This document shows, piece by piece, positions 1 through 9,600 of a stretch of DNA of 32,990 nt (the first letter of the stretch is position 1; each line of letters begins with the position of its first letter). The stretch lies in assembly GCA_030247525.1 (NCBI GenBank), contig JAOTSC010000017.1, positions 1 through 32,990 of the forward strand. Direction: 5' to 3'. The notes beneath the pieces are model-generated. The model did not search any database. It was given only the letters and a program-made list of their open reading frames with translations, and was not told where the DNA came from. The position numbers and the translations under genes were made by a program. Source of the DNA: a bacterium. Its GTDB lineage: Bacteria; Electryoneota; JAOADG01.

Positions 1-2
1 CC

Positions 3-812
3 GAACTTCCCACCGGTACTACCTTCATGGTGCAGGGTTACTATAAGGATTATTTCAATCTCATTGGTACTCAGACTGAAACCTATGGTCCGTTGACAGT
101 CGACCGTTATGCAAATAAAGCGTATGGTCGTGCTCGCGGTTTTGAAATCGATGTTGACCACACCTTTGAGAACGTTGCTAACACCGGTGAATTCCGGGCA
201 AACATGACATACGACTTCTCGTTTACCGCCGGCAAGAGCTCATCGCAAGATGCCGATGCGCAGAACCGGTTGTTGGGTGTTCCCGCGTATACGGAAGAAT
301 ATCCGTTGGATTGGGATGAGCGACACCGCATCAATGCAAGCACCGCTTTACAATTCCGCGAAGGCAAGTTCCCGCAACTGGGTAGCGTCCGGGTTCCGTT
401 GGACGACTGGCTGATGTCGGTTGAGTTCCAGTATGGATCGGGTGTACCATATACCCCGTCGAAGTACACCACCGGACAAGACGCCAATACGATTCCGACG
501 AACAGTGCACGGTATCCATGGACGGAAACCACCAACTTGAAGTTTGAGAAGTACTTCCGCTACGGTAGTAAACCGGCAAGCGGCGGTCGTGAGAGCCGTA
601 CAATCTTCACTGTTGGTATCGATATCAGCAATGTATGGAATCACAAAAACATTAACAGTCTGTATTCTGAGACCGGGAATCCTTATCAAGCGGTTCACCC
701 GGAAAACCCGACGTATAATCCGTTTGACAATCGCGTAGAATACGATGCCAACCCCCGTAACTTCGGCCAACCAAGACAGATATTGCTTCGGTTGGGCGTG
801 TCTTGGGAATAA
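3..812 (+). CDS. TonB-dependent receptor, C-terminal barrel (5' truncated by window edge)
   Basis: This is the last 269 residues of an outer-membrane beta-barrel, open at the left edge of the window. Alternating aromatic/polar strands separated by Tyr/Asn/Gly-rich loops are visible throughout. Segments such as RARGFEIDVDHTF, DWDERHRINAS, QYGSGVPYTP, NLKFEKYF and the closing RQILLRLGVSWE match the last strands of TonB-dependent receptors with a carboxypeptidase-like regulatory domain, as found in FCB bacteria. In that family the barrel imports substrates across the outer membrane using TonB energy, or acts as a surface secretion or attachment component. The plug domain and TonB box lie outside the window, so the substrate cannot be inferred. 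It ends Trp-Glu rather than in the usual terminal Phe. The next gene starts 19 bases later, suggesting co-transcription. Confidence 0.75.
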   Translation, partial: ELPTGTTFMVQGYYKDYFNLIGTQTETYGPLTVDRYANKAYGRARGFEIDVDHTFENVANTGEFRANMTYDFSFTAGKSSSQDADAQNRLLGVPAYTEEYPLDWDERHRINASTALQFREGKFPQLGSVRVPLDDWLMSVEFQYGSGVPYTPSKYTTGQDANTIPTNSARYPWTETTNLKFEKYFRYGSKPASGGRESRTIFTVGIDISNVWNHKNINSLYSETGNPYQAVHPENPTYNPFDNRVEYDANPRNFGQPRQILLRLGVSWE

Positions 813-831
813 GGGGAGCTGGGAGTAATCA

Positions 832-2517
832 ATGAAGAAACGAATCTTATTGGCGGTGCTCTTTTTGTTGCTGGCAATGATTGTCGGATGCGACAAAGAC
901 GAGGGTACCCCGCCAGATATCACAAGAGGAACGCCGATTTCCGGTAACTGGTCAGGATCGCATGGCGGTGTTTTCACTGCAACTGCCGATCTGACAGTTC
1001 CGGCAGGTCAAACGTTGACCTTACAACCGGGTACTGAAATCCAGTTCGATCGGGGTGTCAAACTTGATGTTTATGGGAAGATTGTCGCGATTGGTAGTAA
1101 AGGTCACGAGATTATCTTTACTACTGGCGTTAACAGTCCCGACCGTGGTGTATGGGGTGGTGTTATCCTCCATACCAACACCGACACATCGAAATTTAAA
1201 TTTGTACACTTCCGTTGGGGTTCAAAGTTTGAATTGGTTTCCGACACAATCGCAACGGTAGGCAATGTCTTCAAAGGCATTCTGTCGGTACACGATGCAA
1301 AAGCGGTAGTCGAGAATTGCAGCTTTGCCCGTTCGGGTTGGGATGGAGTAGATGTGCAGGGTGGACAAGGGTATGCCCGGGTCGATCACTCTATCTTCTT
1401 TAAAAATGCATTCAATGGTGTTCGGGTTCGTCATGGCGCACAAATCGTTGTGACGAATTCAATCTTTATTACGAATGACGACGCAGCTATCCGTGAAGCA
1501 TTACCCGGTGGTGGTTCATTAACTGGCAACACGAACGATATTTGGAACAACGTTTCCAATCCACCGCGTGTAAGTGAATTAGGGCGAGTTATCCAAGCGA
1601 TGCCTGGTGATATTTCGGTTGACCCAATGTTTGCCGACCCCGATAATTTCGATTTTACACTGTTACCCGGTTCACCAGTAATCGATCAGGGAGATGCCTC
1701 CTTTACTGACGATCCCGATAACACCCGAACCGACATGGGTGCTTATTACTATCATCAGTCACCCTATGAAATTTTTGGTCCGTTGCCGAGTCACATCGGA
1801 CCCGGAACCTTTAAAGTCGTTTATGATGTTACCGTACCCCAAGACTGTACAGTAACGATCGCCCCCGGAACAGTTTTCAAGTTCGACGGCTTGTATGCTA
1901 TGCATGTTATGGGAACGTTGCATGCCGACGGTACGAATGACAACTGGATAACCTTTACTTCCAACAAAGAAGCGCCTGACCGTGGCGACTGGAAGAATAT
2001 TTACTTTGACGGGAATAGCGCAACTGGCAGTTCGATGAGCTATTGCAAGGTGAAGTATGCCAGCAATTTCACCCCTAACTCACATATTGCGATTGGTGGC
2101 ATCTCTGTGAATGCGGCTGCGATTTCGCTCAACAATGTGTATGTCGAAGAGTCGCTGTTCGATGGAATTCACCTTTTGAACGGTGCTGCTGGTACTTTCC
2201 GGAATCTTGATATAAACGGGTTTGGCCATTACGGTATCAGTTGCGAGTTGAACATTGTTACTGCTGTTGAGAAATTCAAAATTCGCAATGGTTTGGGTAC
2301 TGGAATCAATATTACCAATAACTCATCGCCTCATTTCTCGAATGGTCTCATTGTCGATAACGGCACATCTGGTGTTCGAATCGAACAACTTTGCAATCCG
2401 GTTTTCAATTTTATGACGATTGCAAATAACCAGTATAACGGGATGTCGGTGATTTCAAACTCGAATCCCACGCTTACGAATTCGATCATTGCGAGTAATT
2501 CGTTAAATGGTATTTAG
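832..2517 (+). CDS. Right-handed beta-helix lipoprotein, ended early by an in-frame TAG
   Basis: The 561-residue product starts with a lipoprotein signal (MKKRILLAV...MIVGC, Cys20), so it should be exported and lipid-anchored. A GGGAG Shine-Dalgarno sits six bases before the ATG. Two copies of one module follow, at about residues 35-105 and 315-400. Each has an N-terminal hydrophobic strand (DLTVPAGQTL / DVTVPQDCTV), a PGT-x-x-x-F turn, a V-x-G-x-x-x-A-x-G turn and a PDRG-x-W motif, leading into parallel beta-helix coils rich in N-N, GNT and NSII repeats. The segment SPVIDQGDASFTDDPDNT is the closing motif seen at the end of such helices. The role is probably surface adhesion or glycan binding, but no catalytic site is recognisable. 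The reading frame continues after the TAG (see the fragment at 2518-2778), so the annotated protein lacks its last 86 residues. Confidence 0.8.
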   Translation: MKKRILLAVLFLLLAMIVGCDKDEGTPPDITRGTPISGNWSGSHGGVFTATADLTVPAGQTLTLQPGTEIQFDRGVKLDVYGKIVAIGSKGHEIIFTTGVNSPDRGVWGGVILHTNTDTSKFKFVHFRWGSKFELVSDTIATVGNVFKGILSVHDAKAVVENCSFARSGWDGVDVQGGQGYARVDHSIFFKNAFNGVRVRHGAQIVVTNSIFITNDDAAIREALPGGGSLTGNTNDIWNNVSNPPRVSELGRVIQAMPGDISVDPMFADPDNFDFTLLPGSPVIDQGDASFTDDPDNTRTDMGAYYYHQSPYEIFGPLPSHIGPGTFKVVYDVTVPQDCTVTIAPGTVFKFDGLYAMHVMGTLHADGTNDNWITFTSNKEAPDRGDWKNIYFDGNSATGSSMSYCKVKYASNFTPNSHIAIGGISVNAAAISLNNVYVEESLFDGIHLLNGAAGTFRNLDINGFGHYGISCELNIVTAVEKFKIRNGLGTGINITNNSSPHFSNGLIVDNGTSGVRIEQLCNPVFNFMTIANNQYNGMSVISNSNPTLTNSIIASNSLNGI

Positions 2518-2778
2518 TTCAAGATTTCTTCTCAGCTAACCCACTCGAACAATCTGTTTTATCGTTCTGGTGCCGATTCGACGGGTTTACTGGTCGTAAT
2601 CGAAAACTTAACATCTCGGGCGCTCCCATTCGATACTACGGAAATAGTCAGAAATCCACTGTTTATTGGTGGAACGCCAACGGATTATCATTTACAAACC
2701 ACGTCACCAGCTCTTCACCGCGCCAGCGATGGCACGGACCTTGGTGCTTATGGCGGCCTCGGTTTATTTAAACACTGA
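2518..2778 (+). pseudogene. In-frame 3' remainder of the beta-helix lipoprotein after TAG
   Basis: The frame used by the preceding gene stays open for 86 codons after TAG (2515-2517) and ends at TGA (2776-2778), 17 bases before the next ATG. The translated text is plainly the missing end of a beta-helix: HSNNLFYRSG, then NPLFIGGTPTDYHLQ, SPALHRASDG and TDLGAYGGLGLFKH. These match the standard closing pattern of the family (NPLF-x-G...DYHL...SPA...DLGAYGG). No start codon with a ribosome binding site precedes it, so it would not be translated alone. The whole gene is best read as 832-2778 with one nonsense codon at position 562 of 648. Confidence 0.8.
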
Positions 2779-2795
2779 CGGAAAGGGTTGATTGG

Positions 2796-5597
2796 ATGCT
2801 AAGCAGGATTCCTCTTTTCCTAATGGCATTGCTGACTTCGACGGTGTGGGCCGCGATGGAAGTTCCGCGTGTTGCGCCCCGCGGGCCGGTTCGGAAAGAT
2901 CCGCCCTCCGCACAAGTCTATAACTTGCAGATGGAAAACCGTGTCCATCGAGCCAGCGGCATTTGGATGAATATTACTAATTATGGCTTCTTCGGAAACC
3001 TCGGTCGCGAAGACGGTGATGCATTAATTGATCCGGAGTATCCCGGTGTCTGGGCACCACAATTAGAGTACCCTGGTGGTTCAAATCGCCAATACATGTT
3101 CATGGGAGCATTGTGGGTTGGTGCAATGATTCGCTCGCAAGGTTCCGAGTTTCCGCGGGTTTCGGTCGGTATTGACGGATGGACCAACCCGAATGGAAGA
3201 CCGCGAGGTGAGTTTTTTCCGGGTGAAGGTTCTTCGAGCGGAATTATCGAGCGTAGCACGAAACTGAACGCTTACAACCGACTTGGCGCTTATATCACCG
3301 ATACGACCAACGCGGTAAGTCAACAAGATTTTGAAGCTACCTACACAGATACCGTTAAAGGCCAGTCACTATACAATTCTAACGACGAGATCGATGGTCC
3401 TCACTTCCCGTTGGGTATTGAAGTGAAACAATCCAGCTATGCTTGGACTTACAACTACGCACAGAATTTTATCATCATCGATTATGAGTTTAAAAATATC
3501 GCCACGAACTATCTGAAGAACCTGTACATCGGGCTCTACATGGATGCCGACGTCGGTCTTGTCAGTGAAGGCGATCGTCATACCGATGATATCACAGGTT
3601 TTCAAGAGTTCTACTATCCACCGGTTCGTCCGGACGGATCTCAGGATTCACTTGTAATCAATACCGCATGGATTGCCGACAACGACGGTCGTCCCCATAC
3701 CGTTGCTTCTGGTTCAGAGTTTACTGTACCGGATGTGTTTGGCGCTCGAGTGTTACGTGCTCCGAATCCCCGCTTGAAGACCAGTTACAACTGGTGGATT
3801 TCGTTTGGAACAGCTGCCAATGACTTTGGTCCATCTTGGATCGATGATGAATCGGAAGGTAACTGGACGGCTTCCTATGGTACCCCGATGGGTGATAAGC
3901 GGAAGTACCACGTATTGTCGAATCGCGAATTCGATTATGATCAATTGCGCGTCGATAACCGAACTTGGATCGAAGAACATCCCCAACGCGATTTAGATAA
4001 TCCGGCGATTCAGCATGAATGGCGGGTACCTGATGCCGGTAATGCGACCGATTTAGCCAATGGTTACGATACCCGATTCTTGTTATCGTGGGGTCCGTTA
4101 GGTGTCTTCGATTACTTAGATCCACAAGGGAACCGAGTTTACCGATTGAATCCCGGCGAACAGTTCTCGATGACAATTGCATTGGTGATGGGGCAAGGGT
4201 TCCACGATCCTAACAACCCGCAAATCGGTAACACGAATATTAATAACAGCCGTTTCCGATTTGACTTGCTGCAACGTGCCGCCGCTCAAGCCGCCCGTGT
4301 TTACGACAATCCGATGAAAGATACCAAGACGCGGCGGTATCCAAACGGCGATGGGTGGTTTGGCGAAGATGTCGGTACTGATGGTCTCTTTGCGGAACAA
4401 GCAGGTGACAGTGTCGTGATCGATGGTATTTATCACGATATCTATCCCGGTCCCGATGCCGACGGCACGGAGAACAACGGTCGGATCGATTCGTTAGATC
4501 AAACCCGAACAGAATTTGCTTTACGAACCGAAGACATTCATCCCTGGAAACCGGCACGTTACGATTATACTTCGGGCAACGGTATTCTCGATCCGGGTGA
4601 CTGTGAACCCGACTTCCTCGGACCGCCCCCGCCCCCGGCACCGGTGTGTTCCGTATTTACGACGGCAACTTCGGTCAAGATTCGCTGGCGACCAATGCCT
4701 TCGGAAGACCCCGCCTACTCCGATCCTTTCTCGGGATTGCAGGACTTTGAAGGTTATCGGCTGTATGTATCGAATACCGGACTGGAAAGTGAATTCTCGT
4801 TTATAAAGCAATGGGATCAGTCGGATTACGCTTATTATGCCGGCAATGATTCATTAGTGACGATTCCAGTGCCGCAGGATTCCATCGACCTCCATCCGGA
4901 ATGGTATCCATTGGTTAGAACCGGGACCGATGGTAATCCAGTTTATCGGCGACCAGTCGGTGCCAATACGGGCTTTGCGGAGATTATTGACAGTATGCGA
5001 GTCACCGCGCGAATTACTCGTGGTGGTGTGACGGTCGATACGACGTATTGGGACAAGTATTACGAATACGAAATCAAGAATGTTGCGCCGATTTTTGCTC
5101 GCTACTATGCGGTTACTTGTTACGACTTTGGCGATCCGAAAGGTGGTACCGAGTCGCTGGAAACATCGAAAACCGCGACCTCTTTCCGAACTGCACCATC
5201 AGGTGAACCGTCGAAGAAGGTCGGAGTTGCACCGAATCCGTACCGGGTAGATCAGAATTACACTGTTTCGCATTCGGGTGGATTACAGTGGGAAAATCAG
5301 GATGATGGTACTGTCGACTTCTTCCCACAACAAGACCGGAGAATATGGTTCTACAATCTTCCGAAGCAAGCGTTGATTCGAATTTTCACTGTTTCGGGTG
5401 ATGTAGTAACAGCTATCCCGCATAACATCGCGGGCGACAACAATCTCTGTGTCAATTTCGATTATGCCGAGTGCTGGAATCTCCAGAACCGGAATGAGCA
5501 AATGGTTGCAAGTGGCTTGTATTTCTTCTCCGTTGAGGATAAAACCCCAGGCGGATCAAGCACGATGCAGACCGGTAAATTTGTTGTGATTCGCTGA
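2796..5597 (+). CDS. Large exported protein with FN3-like and C-terminal FlgD-like/sorting domain
   Basis: This 933-residue protein has a signal peptide (MLSRIPLFLMALLTSTVWAA, cleavage near residue 20). Its first part (about 45-530) begins with a conserved-looking block, ITNYGFFGN...WAPQLEYPGGSNRQYMFMGALWVGA, of a type seen in uncharacterised secreted proteins of FCB candidate phyla. An Asp/Gly-rich stretch at about 545-605 (PGPDADGTENNGRIDSLDQ, then NGILDPGD) looks like calcium-binding loops. A Pro-rich linker (GPPPPPAPV, about 609) leads to an FN3-like segment (SVKIRWRPMPSED...FEGYRLYVS). The last 130 residues (VGVAPNPYRV...IRIFTVSGDVV...ASGLYFFSVED...KFVVIR) have the layout of FlgD-Ig/Por-type sorting domains. 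It is therefore likely surface-exported by the Por machinery. No enzyme motif was recognised. Confidence 0.7.
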   Translation: MLSRIPLFLMALLTSTVWAAMEVPRVAPRGPVRKDPPSAQVYNLQMENRVHRASGIWMNITNYGFFGNLGREDGDALIDPEYPGVWAPQLEYPGGSNRQYMFMGALWVGAMIRSQGSEFPRVSVGIDGWTNPNGRPRGEFFPGEGSSSGIIERSTKLNAYNRLGAYITDTTNAVSQQDFEATYTDTVKGQSLYNSNDEIDGPHFPLGIEVKQSSYAWTYNYAQNFIIIDYEFKNIATNYLKNLYIGLYMDADVGLVSEGDRHTDDITGFQEFYYPPVRPDGSQDSLVINTAWIADNDGRPHTVASGSEFTVPDVFGARVLRAPNPRLKTSYNWWISFGTAANDFGPSWIDDESEGNWTASYGTPMGDKRKYHVLSNREFDYDQLRVDNRTWIEEHPQRDLDNPAIQHEWRVPDAGNATDLANGYDTRFLLSWGPLGVFDYLDPQGNRVYRLNPGEQFSMTIALVMGQGFHDPNNPQIGNTNINNSRFRFDLLQRAAAQAARVYDNPMKDTKTRRYPNGDGWFGEDVGTDGLFAEQAGDSVVIDGIYHDIYPGPDADGTENNGRIDSLDQTRTEFALRTEDIHPWKPARYDYTSGNGILDPGDCEPDFLGPPPPPAPVCSVFTTATSVKIRWRPMPSEDPAYSDPFSGLQDFEGYRLYVSNTGLESEFSFIKQWDQSDYAYYAGNDSLVTIPVPQDSIDLHPEWYPLVRTGTDGNPVYRRPVGANTGFAEIIDSMRVTARITRGGVTVDTTYWDKYYEYEIKNVAPIFARYYAVTCYDFGDPKGGTESLETSKTATSFRTAPSGEPSKKVGVAPNPYRVDQNYTVSHSGGLQWENQDDGTVDFFPQQDRRIWFYNLPKQALIRIFTVSGDVVTAIPHNIAGDNNLCVNFDYAECWNLQNRNEQMVASGLYFFSVEDKTPGGSSTMQTGKFVVIR

Positions 5598-5619
5598 TCG
5601 CTGAGCCGAGGAGTTTCTA

Positions 5620-6639
5620 ATGAAACGCACATGGTTGCATATAATCAGGCTGATCCCTCTCCTCTTGCTGCCGGCGCTTGTGTTTGCGCAGGCGAAGGTC
5701 GGCACTTCGACCTTCCAGTTCTTGAAGATCGGGCCATCAGCACGCGCTGTCGCAATGGGCGAAGCATTCATCGGAATCGCTAACGACGCTTCTGCGACTT
5801 ACTACAATCCGGGCGCAATGATCGTCATGAAACAGCCGAAATTCATGTTTACTCATGTGAGTTATCCGGCCGGTGTGAAGTACGATTATGTCGCTGGTAT
5901 TTATCCGATGCCGCAAGTATACGGGGTTGCCGGAGCTTTCGTATCAGGATTAACTACAGACAATATCACTGAGACGACACCGGAAATGCCTTATGGTACT
6001 GGACGAACCTTCAACGTATCGGAATGGACAATTGGCGGCTCTTACTGCCAGCGGCTAACCGATAAGTTCTCAGTTGGCTTTACCGGACGTTACATTCGAT
6101 CCGATTTGGCGGATGTTTCCGCGAATGGGTGGTCGGCCGATGTCGGCACCTATTACGAAACCGGCTGGCGAAATATTCGGATTGCTATGGTGATCCAGAA
6201 TTTTGGACCGGACGTAAAGTACATCCAGACCGAACATACTTTACCGATGATTTTCAAGTTTGGCGGCGCTGCTGAAGTCTACAAGAGGAATGACCATACG
6301 GTTTTGGTGGCATTTGAAGGGTGGCATCCCAACGATAACATCGAAATGGTAGCAATTGGTGCCGAGTATGATTGGCGGAATTTTGTCCAGTTCCGTCTTG
6401 GCAAGAAGATTAACGGTGTAACTCGCGATTCTTGGGAAAAATACCAAGGAAATCGCACCAGTAACGATCCGTTTGTCGAGTATCCCGTTTTCGATGAAGA
6501 TGGCGGAATATCATTCGACGGCGCATCGGTAGGTTTTGGCGTCAAGCTTCCAATGGGTTTGTCAGTCGACTATGCGTTGACAAACATTGGTTACTTCGGC
6601 GACTTGCATCGTTTCACGCTCAGTTATTCAATGAAGTGA
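5620..6639 (+). CDS. PorV/PorQ-family outer-membrane beta-barrel protein
   Basis: A 339-residue protein with a signal peptide (cut near VFAQA, residue 24-25). The mature N-terminus KVGTSTFQFLKIGPSARAVAMGEAF, followed by ANDASATYYNPGAM, is the hallmark of the PorV/PorQ (UPF0164) family. The rest is alternating beta-strands (FSVGFTGRYIRSD, WRNIRIAMVIQNFG, VQFRLGKKIN, LSVDYALTNIGYFGDLHRFTLSYS) typical of a FadL-like barrel. In characterised T9SS systems PorV receives cargo from the translocon and passes it to the attachment complex. The position directly before a gene encoding a T9SS-type sorting domain supports a cargo-shuttle role, although this is inferred. GAGGAG lies six bases before the ATG. 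The next gene begins seven bases after its stop. Confidence 0.85.
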   Translation: MKRTWLHIIRLIPLLLLPALVFAQAKVGTSTFQFLKIGPSARAVAMGEAFIGIANDASATYYNPGAMIVMKQPKFMFTHVSYPAGVKYDYVAGIYPMPQVYGVAGAFVSGLTTDNITETTPEMPYGTGRTFNVSEWTIGGSYCQRLTDKFSVGFTGRYIRSDLADVSANGWSADVGTYYETGWRNIRIAMVIQNFGPDVKYIQTEHTLPMIFKFGGAAEVYKRNDHTVLVAFEGWHPNDNIEMVAIGAEYDWRNFVQFRLGKKINGVTRDSWEKYQGNRTSNDPFVEYPVFDEDGGISFDGASVGFGVKLPMGLSVDYALTNIGYFGDLHRFTLSYSMK

Positions 6640-6646
6640 GGGTAGT

Positions 6647-9600
6647 GTGAACCATCCATTGAACCGACGTTCCCTCGTCAAACTGGTTTTGGTGATTGCC
6701 GCAATATGCGCGGTTGCCATTCCTGCGATAGCGGTCGACGTTTCCGGTTCGGTTTCCGGAAACTGGACACGAGGATTCAGTCCCTATCGGATAGTCGGAG
6801 ACATTACCGTGCCTCCCGATTCGGCGCTTTTCATTGAGGCGGGCGTTGACGTTGTCTATACCGGTCCGTATGCGATATATGTGAATAACGGGGCAGCTCT
6901 GCGCGTCCGCGGCGATTCCATTGTCGGCAGTTCGACATCGTTGGATACCGTTATGTTCCAAACCGACCCCGCCGTAACCGATACGTTACAATGGGGTCGC
7001 GGGATCCGCTTTACGAATGCAAACAACTTCTCGGAAATACGTTACGCAAAGTTTGCTCGTCTTCGTGCCAGTGGCGTTTGGCCAGAGAATAACGGCGGCG
7101 CATTGTATGTCGAAGGTTGCAGCCCAAAGATAAAGTTCGTCGAATTTTATCGTTGCAAAGCGGCATTCTACGGTGGTGCAATGCACTTCTGGTTTTCCAG
7201 CAGCACGGTCGAGCACGCATTGATCGACAGTTGTAACGCTATTGAGGGCGGCGGCGGCGTTGACATGTGGTTCTCCACGATTACTTTCAAATTTGTAACC
7301 GCTGTTTCCAATTACATCCCACTTGCGATTCAAACCAATGGCGGGGCGATTTTGGTTGGTTCAAGTTCTAATCTGTCATTGTCTCACTGCGTTCTCTATC
7401 GTAATGAACTCCCATTAGATAGCGGTATCGCAAAAATCGGCGATGGTAGCGCATATGTTGCGCGTTACAGTTACTGGAGAGCGATTTCCGCCAGCAATGG
7501 TAATGTATCAACTGAACTGAACAGCACTCATTGGACGCAAACTCCACCATGGAGCCCCAGCATTGTAAGTCCTTTGATCGACGCCGGTGATCCCAACGAA
7601 CCGGTCGGTGCAGAATTGCTGCCGAATGGCGGTCGGGTTAATGTCGGCTATTACGGACAAACAAGTTTAGCAACCAAGTCGGTCGCTGTTGCTGAAATAT
7701 TCCCCAGTCCCATCGATACGATAAAATTGGGGGATTTAAAAATCGGTAAACAGATTAGTGCGACAAAGCGCTTTCGTAATATTGGACGGGCTCCATTAGC
7801 TCCGTTGTTCATCAAGAACATGCACTCGGATAATTCTATCGTCCTGATCCAATATGGCGACTCACTGGTTACACAAATCGATAGTCTTCGACCGTTGTAT
7901 CCAGATAGCACTTTTGAGCTTAAAGTGTACTGGCGCCCCACTACGATTGGCGTGCAGCGTTCGCACATAACGTGGCGTTGGAATGACCGCGACACGAATT
8001 ATGTTTATGACACGATTGTCGTGCAAGGCAACGGTATCAACCCCCGAATAAATGTAAATGTTGACACATTGAATTTCGGCGAGCGGTCAAATTACTCACG
8101 CGACACCTTACGTGCAGTGTTATCGAATAGCGGTACTACCGAACTAAGCGTTTCCGCGATTTCAGTCGGATCGGTGTTTGACGGTGGTTTTGGATCAACT
8201 TTAACTGGGGCGGCACGAATCCCAGTTGACTCGACGAAGCAACTGAATGTTACATTTGAACCGGACAATGTGGGATATTTTGCTGCTCGGCTTTCCATCG
8301 TGAATAACGACTCATTACGATCGATTTATGTTCACGGTTACTCCCGCGGTTCTTTCTTTGAGTCGGATACATTCTATCATGCGGGCTTTGTTCCACAAGG
8401 TTCCACCAGGGATTATCAGGTAAGGGTTTATAACAACGGAAATGCAACATTACAAATTGACAGTGTTGTATTCAACAATCCGATTGTTCGAGCAAATTTT
8501 ACTTCACCGATTTTGATCGGCATCGCCGATACCGTACTACAACGTCCCGATACTGGATTTATCCCGATTGTTTTCGCGCCAACAGCACTCCGTACCGATA
8601 CAGTACGCGGTATTGTCTACACTAATGATGGGAAACTGGATACAATCCGGATTATTGGACGGGGTATTCAATATGGTGAGTACATCTCGAATTCAATAAC
8701 CGGGATTCTGGAACCGGCAACCAGCGGTATTCCTTATGTGATTACCGGTGAAGTATCGATTCCGCGAACATCGACTCTTCGAATTCGCCCCGACGTTCAC
8801 ATTCTCTTTGAACCGGGTTCATCGCTGAAGGTGGAAGGCACGATTATCGCTGAAGGCACCCAGACGCAACCAATCGTTTTTTCTGCTCAAGATTCATCTA
8901 ACTTCCGTACACCGTTCTTGGTGTTTAATGAAACATCGGGTGACAACAAGTTATCGTTCGTAACAATAACTGGCCCTGACGCCGACATTACTGTTCGACA
9001 ACCAATGATTACAGCCACGCGCTCAAACTTCACCCTTGACCATTGCTCAATAATCGGCGGTAATGCCACTGATGGCGCTGTAATGAAGTTACTTCTAAGC
9101 AATGCGAAGTTAGTTCGTTGTGAATTGAGAAATCACACCGCGACCAATGGTGGTGTGATCGCTTTGGTCGATAGCCGGGCTACAACTATCCGCAGTGTAT
9201 TTGCGGACAACCGAGCTACCGGCAACGGTGGTGTGATTCATGCCGGAAATGGTTCAGAAGTTATTTCGTACAACGATCTCTTCTTGCGGAATCACGCGGC
9301 ATACGGTGGTGTGGTCGCCATGTTCGACAACTCTGAAGCAACAGTTAACAACAGCGTATTCCATAATAACATCAGCGACTCCATTGCAACTATCGGCTAC
9401 ATGTCGCAGTCGGTGGCAAAGATATCTTCTTCGATTATTACCGGAACGCAAGGTTCAGTTGATTTTGCCGGGCCTCTCGGTAGCTATTCTAATCCGTTGA
9501 TCAGTTTTTCGTTGATCGAGCGGTCGAATAGCGCATATACTCCGCTCGCCTTGTGGAATAACGATACGGTGAATTTCCAGTTAGTCAGCGGAGCTCAAGC

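Noticed and set aside
348-977. 209-codon minus-strand frame across the receptor end and the lipoprotein start
   Set aside because: It spans two good plus-strand genes and their intergenic ribosome site, and the translation looks like no protein family.
2515-2517. TAG read as an amino acid (genetic recoding)
   Set aside because: At least five other genes in the window end with TAG at family-typical positions, so TAG acts as a stop here.
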